Below are positions 25,875 to 34,084 of a stretch of DNA of 64,000 nucleotides, piece after piece. Location: NCBI GenBank assembly GCA_031411995.1, contig JANOCD010000092.1:23591-87590 (forward strand). Reading direction: 5' to 3'. Each line of letters begins with the position of its first letter. Within the stretch, counting starts at the first letter, position 1. The position numbers were made by a program, and so were the translations under genes. The notes under the pieces are model-generated. The model ran no database searches, was not told the DNA's origin, and saw nothing but the letters and a program-made list of their open reading frames with translations. Source of the stretch: Rudanella sp031411995. Its GTDB lineage: Bacteria; Bacteroidota; Bacteroidia; Cytophagales; Spirosomataceae.

Positions 25875-27287
25875 ATGTTTTTCCAACACATTTTCGATAA
25901 GAGTCTGGCGCAGGCCAGTTACCTCGTGGGTTGTCAGCGCACCGGCGAATCCATTGTGATCGACCCAAAGCGTGACGTTGATACGTATCTTGACATTGCC
26001 AAACAAAACGGCCTTCGGATCACCCACATTACCGAAACTCACATCCACGCCGATTTCCTGTCGGGGTCTCGTGAGTTGGCGGCCATCACTGGAGCTTCGT
26101 TGTATTTGTCAGACGAAGGTGGCCCCGACTGGCAGTATCAGTTTGCCCACGAAGGTTTGCGCCACGGCGATGTGATCACGGTGGGCAACCTGGCTCTCGA
26201 AGTGATTCATACACCGGGACATACACCCGAAAGCATCAGCTTTTTATTGACCGATAAACCGGCCTCTGCCGAACCTGTGATGTTGTTCACTGGCGACTTT
26301 GTCTTTGTGGGTGATGTGGGTCGCCCCGATTTGCTCGAAAAAGCAGCCGGTTTGGTTGGCACCAAAGAACGCGGTGCAAGGCAGATGTTCCAGTCAGTTA
26401 AGGCGTTTCGGGCGTTGCCCGATTTCTTGCAGGTATGGCCGGGGCACGGGGCAGGGTCGGCATGTGGCAAGGCGTTGGGAGCCGTTCCCAGCACAACGGT
26501 GGGCTACGAAAAAATCCGCAACTGGGCATTTCAGCACGAGAACGATCCCGACGGTTTTGTGCAATATCTGCTGGCCGACCAACCGGAGCCGCCCAAATAC
26601 TTTGCCATGATGAAAACCCTCAACAAGGTGGATCGCCCCCTGTTAACGCAAGTCCCCACGCAGACCAAACTTACGCCCGACGCGGTGAAAGAAGCTCTCC
26701 GAAAAGGAATTAAACTAATTGATACCCGCAACAAAACGGCCTTTGCCAGGGGGTTTGTGCCGGGCAGCCTAAACATTCAGGGTAACAACGCTTTTGCTAC
26801 CTGGATGGGCTGGTTCATGACCTACGAGGAGCCGTTTATGCTGGTGGCCGACGATGCCCAAATCGAAGACCTGACCCGTAAACTCATGCGCATTGGCCTT
26901 GATAACATGCTGGGTTATAGTACGGACGTATCGACGCTCGGTATCGACCTGCAACAGGCCGATGTAATTGATATTGAAACCTTTAACACCTACCTGAACC
27001 GCGACGATGTGCAGGTGGTCGATTTACGGGGTGCCGCCGAATACAATAGCGGCCACGTTGAGGGGGCCGAAAACGTGTTCATTGGCACCCTGCCACAGCA
27101 CCTCGATCAGATTAGCCGCGACAAGCCGGTGGTGATCTATTGTCAGGGCGGAGACCGGGCCACCATTGGCTATTCGCTGCTGGTGCGGAATGGGTTTACC
27201 AACTTCAGAAATTACTCAGCCAGCATGAACGAGTGGGTAAACAATGGCAACCCCGTTGTGACCGAAGAACTGGAGTTAACCGTCTGA
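25875..27287 (+). CDS. Persulfide dioxygenase-like MBL-fold protein with two rhodanese domains
   Basis: 470 residues from the ATG at 25875 (an in-frame GTG at 25842 overlaps the previous gene). The N-terminal metallo-beta-lactamase domain has THIHADFLSGSREL, VIHTPGHTPESISFLL and FTGDFVFVGDVGRPDLL, the pattern of ETHE1/persulfide dioxygenases that oxidise glutathione or protein persulfide to sulfite. Two rhodanese domains follow: the first (about 265-350) lacks a cysteine at the active loop, the second (about 375-465) has VVIYCQGGDRATIGYS with the catalytic Cys. It fits a sulfide/persulfide oxidation route with the exporter before it. Confidence 0.88.
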   Translation: MFFQHIFDKSLAQASYLVGCQRTGESIVIDPKRDVDTYLDIAKQNGLRITHITETHIHADFLSGSRELAAITGASLYLSDEGGPDWQYQFAHEGLRHGDVITVGNLALEVIHTPGHTPESISFLLTDKPASAEPVMLFTGDFVFVGDVGRPDLLEKAAGLVGTKERGARQMFQSVKAFRALPDFLQVWPGHGAGSACGKALGAVPSTTVGYEKIRNWAFQHENDPDGFVQYLLADQPEPPKYFAMMKTLNKVDRPLLTQVPTQTKLTPDAVKEALRKGIKLIDTRNKTAFARGFVPGSLNIQGNNAFATWMGWFMTYEEPFMLVADDAQIEDLTRKLMRIGLDNMLGYSTDVSTLGIDLQQADVIDIETFNTYLNRDDVQVVDLRGAAEYNSGHVEGAENVFIGTLPQHLDQISRDKPVVIYCQGGDRATIGYSLLVRNGFTNFRNYSASMNEWVNNGNPVVTEELELTV

Positions 27288-27289
27288 TT

Positions 27290-28504
27290 ATGACAATAGC
27301 CCCTGCAATTCCTGGTTTGAAACAAAACTGGCATCAGTTCACGCTGCTGGTGATTATCAATGCCTTTGTGGGGGGAATGGTTGGCCTCGAACGGGCCATT
27401 TTGCCCCAACTGGCAGCCTCAGAATTTGGCATCCGGTCCACCACCGTGATGCTGTCGTTTATCGTCGCATTTGGGGTATCCAAAGCCCTGACCAACTATG
27501 CAACAGGTTATTGGGCCAACCGAATTGGTCGGAAAAATCTGCTGGTGCTGGGTTGGGTAATTGCTTTGCCCATTCCGTTCATGCTGATGTATGCGGCTGA
27601 GTGGCACTGGATTGTGGTGGCCAACATACTGCTGGGTATCAATCAGGGTTTGGCCTGGAGCAGCACGGTGGTGATGAAAATGGATCTGGTTGGCGACCGG
27701 CAACGGGGCCTTGCTGCGGGTATCAACGAATTTGCCGGGTATCTGTCAGTGGGGTTGGTGGCCTTGCTGACGGGCTATTTGGCAGCTCAATATGGTGTCC
27801 GCCCAGTGCCTTTTTATACGGGTGTGGTGCTGACGGTGCTGGGGTTGGTGCTCAGTTTTTTCTTTGTGAACGACACGGCTCATTTTATCACCCAACAGGG
27901 GAAATTCAGCCGGATTCCGTTGCTGCGGAAACCCTTTCTCGACACCAGTTTTCGGCATCGGTCACTCAGTACGATCACGCAGGCGGGTTTTGTGAACAAC
28001 CTCAACGACGGCATGTTATGGGGTTTGTTACCGATCTTACTGCTCTCTAAACACTTCACTACCAGTCAGATTGGTGTGTTAGTCGCTCTGTATCCGGGTA
28101 TTTGGGGTATTGTCCAACTGTTCACCGGCCCCCTCGCCGACCGGTATCCAGTCCGGCTCATTCTGTTTGTGGGCATGACCATGCAGGGCCTGTGCATTGT
28201 TGCGCTGTCCAGTGCCAGTACTTTTTTCGAGTTTGCCGCACTGAGCGTACTGCTGGGTCTGGGCACTGCATTAGTTTATCCCACATTTATGGCCGCTATT
28301 GCCCATTACACCCACCCCCACCAACGGGCCGAAAGCCTCGGCGTGTTTCGGTTGTGGCGCGATTCAGGCTATGCAGTCGGTGCCCTGCTCACGGGCTTGC
28401 TGGCCGACTGGTGGGGCATCGAAGGCGCAATGGTGTTGGTCGGGTTACTCACGGGTGCGTCGGGTTTAGTTGCGCTTTTCCGAATGAACGAACCCATTCA
28501 TTGA
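27290..28504 (+). CDS. MFS transporter
   Basis: 404-residue major facilitator with about twelve membrane helices. Family marks: GYWANRIGRKNLLVLG (the loop 2-3 motif), AAGINEFAGYLSVGLVALLT and GPLADRYPVRLILFVGM in the second half. Substrate not readable. Start at 27290, two bases after the previous stop; an upstream in-frame ATG lies inside the rhodanese gene and is rejected. Its place in the operon suggests transport of a sulfur compound or related solute. Confidence 0.85.
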   Translation: MTIAPAIPGLKQNWHQFTLLVIINAFVGGMVGLERAILPQLAASEFGIRSTTVMLSFIVAFGVSKALTNYATGYWANRIGRKNLLVLGWVIALPIPFMLMYAAEWHWIVVANILLGINQGLAWSSTVVMKMDLVGDRQRGLAAGINEFAGYLSVGLVALLTGYLAAQYGVRPVPFYTGVVLTVLGLVLSFFFVNDTAHFITQQGKFSRIPLLRKPFLDTSFRHRSLSTITQAGFVNNLNDGMLWGLLPILLLSKHFTTSQIGVLVALYPGIWGIVQLFTGPLADRYPVRLILFVGMTMQGLCIVALSSASTFFEFAALSVLLGLGTALVYPTFMAAIAHYTHPHQRAESLGVFRLWRDSGYAVGALLTGLLADWWGIEGAMVLVGLLTGASGLVALFRMNEPIH

Positions 28505-28509
28505 CAGCC

Positions 28510-29430
28510 ATGAACAATTACTTCCAAACTTTTCTGAATGGCTACAGCGGGTATTTCAATTACCTCCTGAACGAAATAATTCACCCCGGCAGGCCCAACT
28601 ATTTCTATGCCCTGATTGGGGTCTCGCTGTTCGTTTGGGGACTAGAATTGTTGTTCCCCTGGCGCAAAAACCAACCCATGTTTCGGCAGGATTTCTGGCT
28701 CGACACATTTTATTTGTTCTTCAACTATTTCCTGTTTTCGCTCATCGCCTACAATGCTTTTTCGGATGTGGGCGTGCTGGCATTCAGGGACTTAATAGCC
28801 TTATTCGGTATCAAAAATCTGGTTGCCATCAGCGTGGCTGACCTGCCCGGCTGGTCGCAATTGTTGATTTTGTTTGTCGTCCGCGATTTTGTGCAATGGA
28901 ATATTCACCGGCTGCTGCACCGCTCACCCCGCTTGTGGGAGTTCCATAAAGTTCATCATTCGGTGGAGCAAATGGGGTTTGCGGCCCACCTGCGCTACCA
29001 CTGGATGGAAACCGTTGTGTATCGCACGCTGGAGTATGTGCCGCTGGCGATGATTGGTTTTGGACTACACGATTTTTTCGTGGTTCACCTCTTCACGCTG
29101 GCGGTGGGCCACCTCAACCATGCCAACCTCTATTTGCCCATTGGCCCACTTAGCTATGTGTTCAACAGTCCGCAAATGCACCTCTGGCACCACGCCGACG
29201 AACTGCCCCACAACCGCGTAGGGGTCAACTTCGGCCTGACGTTGAGCATTTGGGATTACCTGTTCCGAACGGCCTATTTTCCCTATGAAAGCAGCCATAT
29301 CAAACTAGGATTTAGAGGCATAAGCCGGTTCCCTAGAACGTTCTTCGGGCAATTGGTATATCCTTGGTGCAAGCCCAGAAGTCACGAGAAGGAGAAGCAA
29401 TTGGCCGAGGAAAGCCAGGCCCTTTTTTAG
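28510..29430 (+). CDS. Sterol desaturase/fatty acid hydroxylase family protein
   Basis: 306-residue di-iron membrane oxygenase. Histidine clusters: HRLLHRSPRLWEFHKVHHS and, near the C terminus, HLWHHADELPHNRVGVNFG; also GHLNHANLYLP. Four or so hydrophobic segments. Start at 28510, five bases after the MFS stop; the open frame upstream is inside the MFS gene. The family hydroxylates lipids, and its presence at the end of a sulfur operon is not explained by the sequence. Confidence 0.85.
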   Translation: MNNYFQTFLNGYSGYFNYLLNEIIHPGRPNYFYALIGVSLFVWGLELLFPWRKNQPMFRQDFWLDTFYLFFNYFLFSLIAYNAFSDVGVLAFRDLIALFGIKNLVAISVADLPGWSQLLILFVVRDFVQWNIHRLLHRSPRLWEFHKVHHSVEQMGFAAHLRYHWMETVVYRTLEYVPLAMIGFGLHDFFVVHLFTLAVGHLNHANLYLPIGPLSYVFNSPQMHLWHHADELPHNRVGVNFGLTLSIWDYLFRTAYFPYESSHIKLGFRGISRFPRTFFGQLVYPWCKPRSHEKEKQLAEESQALF

Positions 29431-29456
29431 AATTGGTGAAAATAGGATAAGGATTC

Positions 29457-29470
29457 GTGATATTTGTCAA
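29457..29470. promoter_or_regulatory. Weak Crp/Fnr-type site upstream of tsdA-like gene
   Basis: GTGATATTTGTCAA matches the 14-bp palindrome of the two other sulfur operons at 11 positions. It ends 58 bp before the start codon, similar to the others. On its own it would not be convincing. Confidence 0.4.
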
Positions 29471-29528
29471 CGAAAGGCCGACTGAAGCAGTTCAAGTTCA
29501 GTCGTTTACTACCTAAGCTCTTTTTCGG

Positions 29529-30626
29529 ATGAAATCACCTTATACAAACCCTTTTGAACAAGCTCTGAAACGAAACGTCTGGCTATTGGCAGGACTTTTA
29601 GTGACAGTGGCCGGTTTGCTGGTCGTACTGCTGTTTTTGCAATGGCGCATGGCCAACCCGCCCACTGCCGAACCCGTTGCACTCGTAACAACCACCACTC
29701 CCAAAGACACCAATTTCGTGAACCTCTGGACGGCCCCCTCCGATTGGCGACTCAGTCGGTTGGCCCCGCAGGAACAGGAACTTGTCCACTATGGCCGAGA
29801 ACTGATTGCCCACACTGCCGATTACTTAGGGCCAAAGGGTTCAGTAGCGCATATTTCCAACGGCATGAACTGCCAGAACTGCCACCTCAACGCCGGTACG
29901 CAACCCTGGGGCAACAACTATGCAGGCGTGCAGGCCAATTATCCCAAATTTCGGGAGCGGTCGGGAACGGTGGAAAACCAGGTGAAGCGCGTGAACGATT
30001 GTGTGCAACGGAGCCTGAACGGTCGTGCGCTGGACTCCACAAGCCGCGAAATGCGGGGAATTCTGGCGTATATCAAATGGCTTGGCACCGATGTTCCCCG
30101 CAAAAAAATACCCCGTGGAACAGGTTTATTCAAGCTAAAAGGACTGAAACGAGCTGCCGACCCCGACAAAGGACTGGCCGTTTATACCCACAAATGCCAG
30201 AGTTGTCATCAGGCTTCGGGGGCGGGTTTGCAGGTGGCCGGTGCCAGCAATTATGTTTATCCACCCCTCTGGGGGCCAAATAGTTATAACGTAGGCGCGG
30301 GTTTGTTTCGGTTGTCGAATCTGGCGGGCTATGTACGGTACAACATGCCGCTGGGTGCCACCTACGAACGCCCTCAACTAACCGATGAAGAAGCTTGGGA
30401 TGTGGCCGCCTACATCAATTCGCAGCCCCGCCCCACCCTCGATATCAGCCGCGACTGGCCCAATCTGGCCGGCAAACCGTTCGACCATCCATTTGGCCCC
30501 TTCGCCGACCCATTTTCAGAACAACAACACAAATACGGTCCCTTCAAACCAATCAAAGACTGGCAAGAAGCCCACAAAAAGAAGTCAACTAACAAACCTA
30601 CAAAACGCCAACTGGCTCTATTATGA
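29529..30626 (+). CDS. TsdA-like dihaem cytochrome (thiosulfate dehydrogenase family)
   Basis: 365 residues, membrane-anchored by one N-terminal helix (WLLAGLLVTVAGLLVVLLFL), periplasmic. Two c-type haem sites: NCQNCHLNAGTQPWGNNYAG and CQSCHQASGAG. Between them, RVNDCVQRSLNGRALDSTS matches the TsdA segment that carries the unusual cysteine axial ligand. TsdA joins two thiosulfates to tetrathionate or the reverse. The second domain has the distal region VRYNMPLGATYERPQLTDEE. A charged Lys-rich C-terminal tail is unusual. A DsrE-like gene overlaps its stop and a SoxB-like gene follows, supporting thiosulfate metabolism. Confidence 0.8.
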   Translation: MKSPYTNPFEQALKRNVWLLAGLLVTVAGLLVVLLFLQWRMANPPTAEPVALVTTTTPKDTNFVNLWTAPSDWRLSRLAPQEQELVHYGRELIAHTADYLGPKGSVAHISNGMNCQNCHLNAGTQPWGNNYAGVQANYPKFRERSGTVENQVKRVNDCVQRSLNGRALDSTSREMRGILAYIKWLGTDVPRKKIPRGTGLFKLKGLKRAADPDKGLAVYTHKCQSCHQASGAGLQVAGASNYVYPPLWGPNSYNVGAGLFRLSNLAGYVRYNMPLGATYERPQLTDEEAWDVAAYINSQPRPTLDISRDWPNLAGKPFDHPFGPFADPFSEQQHKYGPFKPIKDWQEAHKKKSTNKPTKRQLALL

Positions 30627-31051
30627 AAAACCACCTATTCTCCCTTTCCATCCTTCTGCTATTGCTGAACGGAGCAGCCTTTGCACAAACCAAACCCGCA
30701 GAGAAACAACACCGGATCGTGTTTCACCTGGCCTCCCCCGACACACTGACATATAAAGGCCTGGTTCGACAACTCAACAACGTGCTCGATTATTGGCCAA
30801 CGGCAACACTGGAAGTGGTCGTGCATAGCGCAGGTATCGACTTTTTGCGTAAAGATCGGTCGAAGCTGGAGCCGGAAATTCAGGCTCTAAAAAACAAGGG
30901 TGTGGTGTTTGCCGTATGCCAAAACACGATGAAACTACAGAAACTCACCAAAGAGCAGATTCTGAGTCAGGCTATTTTCGTACCCGTCGCCCTCGCCGAA
31001 CTCACCCTGAAACAGGAAGAAGGCTGGTCGTATATCAAAGTGGGGAATTGA
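30623..31051 (+). CDS. Exported DsrE-family protein
   Basis: 142 residues with a signal peptide (FSLSILLLLLNGAAFAQ) and a DsrE/DsrF-like domain: RIVFHLASPDTLTYKGLVRQ, LEVVVHSAGIDFL, GVVFAVCQNTMKLQ (a candidate sulfur-binding cysteine) and a C-terminal ALAELTLKQEEGWSYIKVG. DsrE proteins relay sulfane sulfur; this one would act in the periplasm. Its ATG overlaps the cytochrome stop (ATGA) and the SoxB-like gene starts 20 bp later. Confidence 0.85.
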   Translation: MKNHLFSLSILLLLLNGAAFAQTKPAEKQHRIVFHLASPDTLTYKGLVRQLNNVLDYWPTATLEVVVHSAGIDFLRKDRSKLEPEIQALKNKGVVFAVCQNTMKLQKLTKEQILSQAIFVPVALAELTLKQEEGWSYIKVGN

Positions 31052-31070
31052 GGTAAACTCTGATCACACC

Positions 31071-32753
31071 ATGCAAACAAGACGCGATTTTTTACAGAAA
31101 AGCCTGCTGGCCGGGGCAACGGCCGCTGTGCCGCTGGCGACTCCGGTTTCGGTAATGGCCGGGACGAACTCAGGAACTGACTCGGCTCCGGTTTCTCCTG
31201 AAAGCGGCACCATCACGCTGCTCCAAACCACCGACGTTCATTGCCAGCTTCATGCCCACGACGAACTGTTTTGGGAGAATGACAAACTCACGTTTCGTAA
31301 GGCAGGGGGCTATGCTCATTTAGCCACAGCCATCGACAGTATTCGCAAAAAGAACCCTACAAACACCGTCCTGATCGACACGGGCGACATGTTTCAGGGT
31401 AGTATGCTTTCCGTTAAAACAGAAGGCAAAGCGTTTTTGCCCCTGCTCAATGCCCTGAACTACGACCTGTTTTTGCCGGGCAACTGGGAGGTGATCTATT
31501 ATAAAAAGGCCATGCAGCACCTGCTGGGCGGTCTTCAGGCCCCCAAAGTCTGCACCAACATGCACCACGACAAGGGCGAGGGAGCAAAGGGAGAACTGAT
31601 TTTCCAGCCCTACCAGACTATGCACCGGCTCGGTATCAAAATTGGTTTCCTGGGTTATACCGACCCGCTGGTTCCGATTCGTCAATCGCCCCTTTATAGT
31701 AAGGGAATCGTGTATGCCAAACCCGAAGAAAGCATTAAGTATTGGGTTGATGTGCTTCGGAATCAGGAGCAGTGCGATTTTGTGATCGTGCTGGCTCACC
31801 TTGGACTCTCGCAACAAATTGCCCTCGCAAACAACTCTGATTGTGAAGGTGTTGACTATATTTTTGGAGCCGATACCCACGAGCGGGTGCGCAAACCCAT
31901 CCAGTGCAAATTCGCCAAAGTGGTTGAACCGGGGGCATTTGGCTCATTCATCGGGCGACTCGACATAATGGTAAAAGACGGAAAAGTGACGGGCAACCAC
32001 TACGAACTGATCGAAGTTGATTCTAAAAAATACAAGGCGGATCCGGTGGTGCAGCGGTTGGTGGAGCAGATCGAAGCACCTCATAAAACCAACATAGACC
32101 GAGTTCTTGGCTATAGCACTGAACCCCTCTATCGCAATTTCGTTGTCGAAAACACCATCGACACCCTCATAACCGATGCGCTGATGTGGAAAGTGAAATC
32201 CGATGTGGCCCTATCTAACGGCTTCCGGTTTTGCCCCCCGCGCACGGCTGGCCCCGACGGGCGGGTGGCCATCACCGAAGGCTATTTGTATGATATGCTA
32301 CCTTTCGATGCGCCGATACGAACGGGCAAAGCCACCGGAAAACAGATCACCGAATGGTTGGAGCGTGAATTACAAAATGTTTTTGCGCAGGATGCCACCA
32401 AGCGATTTGGCGGATGGGTGGTGCGTTTCAAGGGGATGGAAGTGGAATTTAAGGCCTTTGCCCCGGCCAATGAGCGGGTACAGGCGGTGCGCATTGGCGG
32501 GCAGCCCCTCGACCCCGCCCGCACTTATACCATCTGCGCCTGTGAGCGCGAAGGCGACCCGGTCGATATGCTCTGCCGGATGCGGGGTGTCACCGACGGA
32601 AAAAACACCACAGCCACGCTCCATTCGTCGGTAAAAGAGTATTTGCAGGCCTTTCCGCTTGTCAGTCCAAAGCCCCCCCGAATGGCCCGGATTCTGGACG
32701 GACCTCAAACTTTGTTAACCCAGGTATATGGGGTGGACTATAAATTTTCCTGA
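31071..32753 (+). CDS. SoxB-like thiosulfohydrolase / 5'-nucleotidase family protein
   Basis: 560 residues. A Tat signal (TRRDFLQKSLLAGATAAVPL) exports it folded with metals. The metallophosphatase domain has LLQTTDVHCQLHAH, VLIDTGDMFQGSM, LPGNWEVIYY (5'-nucleotidases usually have GNHE), VIVLAHLGLSQQ and YIFGADTHERV; the C-terminal 5'-nucleotidase domain follows. The GNWE and ADTHER variants and the sulfur neighbours point to SoxB, which hydrolyses sulfate from sulfur carried on SoxYZ. No soxYZ or soxAX gene is visible, so a stand-alone role or another carrier such as the DsrE protein is possible. Confidence 0.78.
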   Translation: MQTRRDFLQKSLLAGATAAVPLATPVSVMAGTNSGTDSAPVSPESGTITLLQTTDVHCQLHAHDELFWENDKLTFRKAGGYAHLATAIDSIRKKNPTNTVLIDTGDMFQGSMLSVKTEGKAFLPLLNALNYDLFLPGNWEVIYYKKAMQHLLGGLQAPKVCTNMHHDKGEGAKGELIFQPYQTMHRLGIKIGFLGYTDPLVPIRQSPLYSKGIVYAKPEESIKYWVDVLRNQEQCDFVIVLAHLGLSQQIALANNSDCEGVDYIFGADTHERVRKPIQCKFAKVVEPGAFGSFIGRLDIMVKDGKVTGNHYELIEVDSKKYKADPVVQRLVEQIEAPHKTNIDRVLGYSTEPLYRNFVVENTIDTLITDALMWKVKSDVALSNGFRFCPPRTAGPDGRVAITEGYLYDMLPFDAPIRTGKATGKQITEWLERELQNVFAQDATKRFGGWVVRFKGMEVEFKAFAPANERVQAVRIGGQPLDPARTYTICACEREGDPVDMLCRMRGVTDGKNTTATLHSSVKEYLQAFPLVSPKPPRMARILDGPQTLLTQVYGVDYKFS

Positions 32754-32770
32754 TAAATACTTCGTTGGGT

Positions 32771-32784
32771 GTGACAATTGTCAC
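32771..32784. promoter_or_regulatory. Crp/Fnr-type palindrome upstream of yeeE pair
   Basis: GTGACAATTGTCAC is a perfect 14-bp palindrome and is followed by GGAA, as is the site at 24980. Its centre lies about 33 bp before a perfect Bacteroidota -7 box (32807-32814), close to the class II activator position near -41. Confidence 0.7.
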
Positions 32785-32806
32785 GGAACGGCGAAACTCG
32801 CCCCCC

Positions 32807-32814
32807 TACTTTTG
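32807..32814 (+). promoter_or_regulatory. Bacteroidota-type -7 promoter box
   Basis: TACTTTTG matches the TAnnTTTG consensus exactly. It lies 48 bp before the YeeE start and 22 bp after the Crp-type palindrome, so an activator could replace the missing -33 element. Confidence 0.6.
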
Positions 32815-32861
32815 GGTTACCATTTACAGCCGTGAGATGAGGCTGTGTATCCCTTAAGATT

Positions 32862-33437
32862 ATGTCTTTTTTAGAGTTCATTCGCCAACCCTGGCCCTGG
32901 TATATAGCCGGGCCACTGATCGGCCTGACCGTGCCGACCCTGCTGCTGATTGGTAACAAATCATTCGGTATTTCGTCGTCTTTGCGGCACATCTGCGCGG
33001 CCTGTCTACCCGCCAACATCTCCTTTTTCAAGTACGATTGGAAAAGGGAAGCCTGGAACCTTTTTTTCGTAGTGGGAATATTGCTGGGCGGCTTTGTGGC
33101 CACGTACTTCCTGTCGAACCCAAACGATATGGTAATTGCTCCGGCCACCGAAACGGCTCTTCGGTCCTTTGGTATTCAGGACTTTACGGGGCTCATGCCC
33201 GCTGATTTGTTTGCAACCGCCAATATTTTTACGCTGAAGGGTTTGTTTTTCTTTGTTATTGGTGGCTTGCTGGTAGGTTTTGGCACCCGCTGGGCGGGAG
33301 GATGCACGTCGGGACACGCCATCATGGGTTTGTCGAACCTGCAATGGCCATCGCTGGTGGCTACCTGTTGCTTCATGATTGGCGGTTTTGCCATGACGCA
33401 CCTGTTATTGCCCTTCATTTTCAAACTGGTTCTTTAA
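32862..33437 (+). CDS. YeeE/YedE-family transporter, first half
   Basis: 191-residue membrane protein, the first of two adjacent half-size YeeE/YedE (sulfur transport) proteins. It contains FGISSSLRHICAACLPANIS with cysteines, LLGGFVATYFL, and the signature GGLLVGFGTRWAGGCTSGHA near the C terminus. In the full-length family (TsuA) such glycine- and cysteine-rich segments line a thiosulfate pathway. It is followed 13 bp later by the second half and is preceded by the Crp-type palindrome. Confidence 0.87.
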   Translation: MSFLEFIRQPWPWYIAGPLIGLTVPTLLLIGNKSFGISSSLRHICAACLPANISFFKYDWKREAWNLFFVVGILLGGFVATYFLSNPNDMVIAPATETALRSFGIQDFTGLMPADLFATANIFTLKGLFFFVIGGLLVGFGTRWAGGCTSGHAIMGLSNLQWPSLVATCCFMIGGFAMTHLLLPFIFKLVL

Positions 33438-33450
33438 TCAATCTCAACGT

Positions 33451-33954
33451 ATGCAACCAATAACGGCAACGAAACACCGCACTAATGAGAGTGAAGAGAT
33501 AGTGTGCGATGCGCCAAACGTGAGTAAAAAAGCCGAGAGTGGGTTGGCCAACCTGAAATATATGCTGGTTGGGCTGGCTTTTGGAATCGTGTTTGTGAAA
33601 GCCGAAATCATTTCCTGGTTCCGCATTCAGGAGATGTTCCGGTTCGATTCATTCCATATGTACGGCGTTATTGGCAGTGCCGTACTGGTTGGGATGTTGT
33701 CTATCTTTCTGATCAAGCGATTCAACATCAAGACGTTAGATGGCGAGCAGGTGTATATCTTGCCAAAGACCTTCAATAAAGGTCAGATTTATGGCGGCTT
33801 GCTGTTTGGTTTTGGCTGGGCCATCACGGGAGCCTGTCCGGGGCCGCTGTTTGCCCAAATTGGGAGTGGGTTTATGGCCGTTCTGGTCACACTGCTGAGT
33901 GCCATTGCCGGTACTTGGCTCTATGGTTATTTCCGCGACCGGCTGCCCCATTAA
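33451..33954 (+). CDS. YeeE/YedE-family transporter, second half (DUF6691-like)
   Basis: 167 residues, partner of the preceding half. About four helices; motifs KYMLVGLAFGIVFVKAEIIS and GQIYGGLLFGFGWAITGACP, with GACPGPLFAQIGSG carrying the conserved cysteine. The first ~30 residues are polar. Together the two proteins probably import or move thiosulfate-type sulfur across the inner membrane, feeding the enzymes encoded upstream. Confidence 0.87.
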   Translation: MQPITATKHRTNESEEIVCDAPNVSKKAESGLANLKYMLVGLAFGIVFVKAEIISWFRIQEMFRFDSFHMYGVIGSAVLVGMLSIFLIKRFNIKTLDGEQVYILPKTFNKGQIYGGLLFGFGWAITGACPGPLFAQIGSGFMAVLVTLLSAIAGTWLYGYFRDRLPH

Positions 33955-34020
33955 TCGAGGCAAATTACTTTCAAAGCCATTTCACCGACAACTGCCGGGA
34001 AACAAATAGACAGTATAGAA

Positions 34021-34060
34021 TGCAGAAAGGCACTTTATGGAGATAAAGTGCCTTTCTGCA
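34021..34060. terminator. Perfect 17-bp hairpin after the yeeE pair
   Basis: TGCAGAAAGGCACTTTA and TAAAGTGCCTTTCTGCA are exact reverse complements with a 6-nt loop. It lies 67 bp after the second yeeE gene and 25 bp before the PSD1 gene. There is no T-run, so it may be a weak terminator or an RNA-stabilising end. Confidence 0.6.
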
Positions 34061-34084
34061 TGTCAAGGGAAACCAGCTTCACCT

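Noticed and set aside
28102..28509. Upstream extension of the sterol desaturase frame
   Set aside because: It overlaps the MFS gene and reads as low-complexity Pro/Arg/Cys-rich shadow sequence.
34037..34084. Longer start for the PSD1 lipoprotein
   Set aside because: That ATG lies inside a perfect hairpin and would hide the lipoprotein signal; the ATG at 34085 gives a proper signal.
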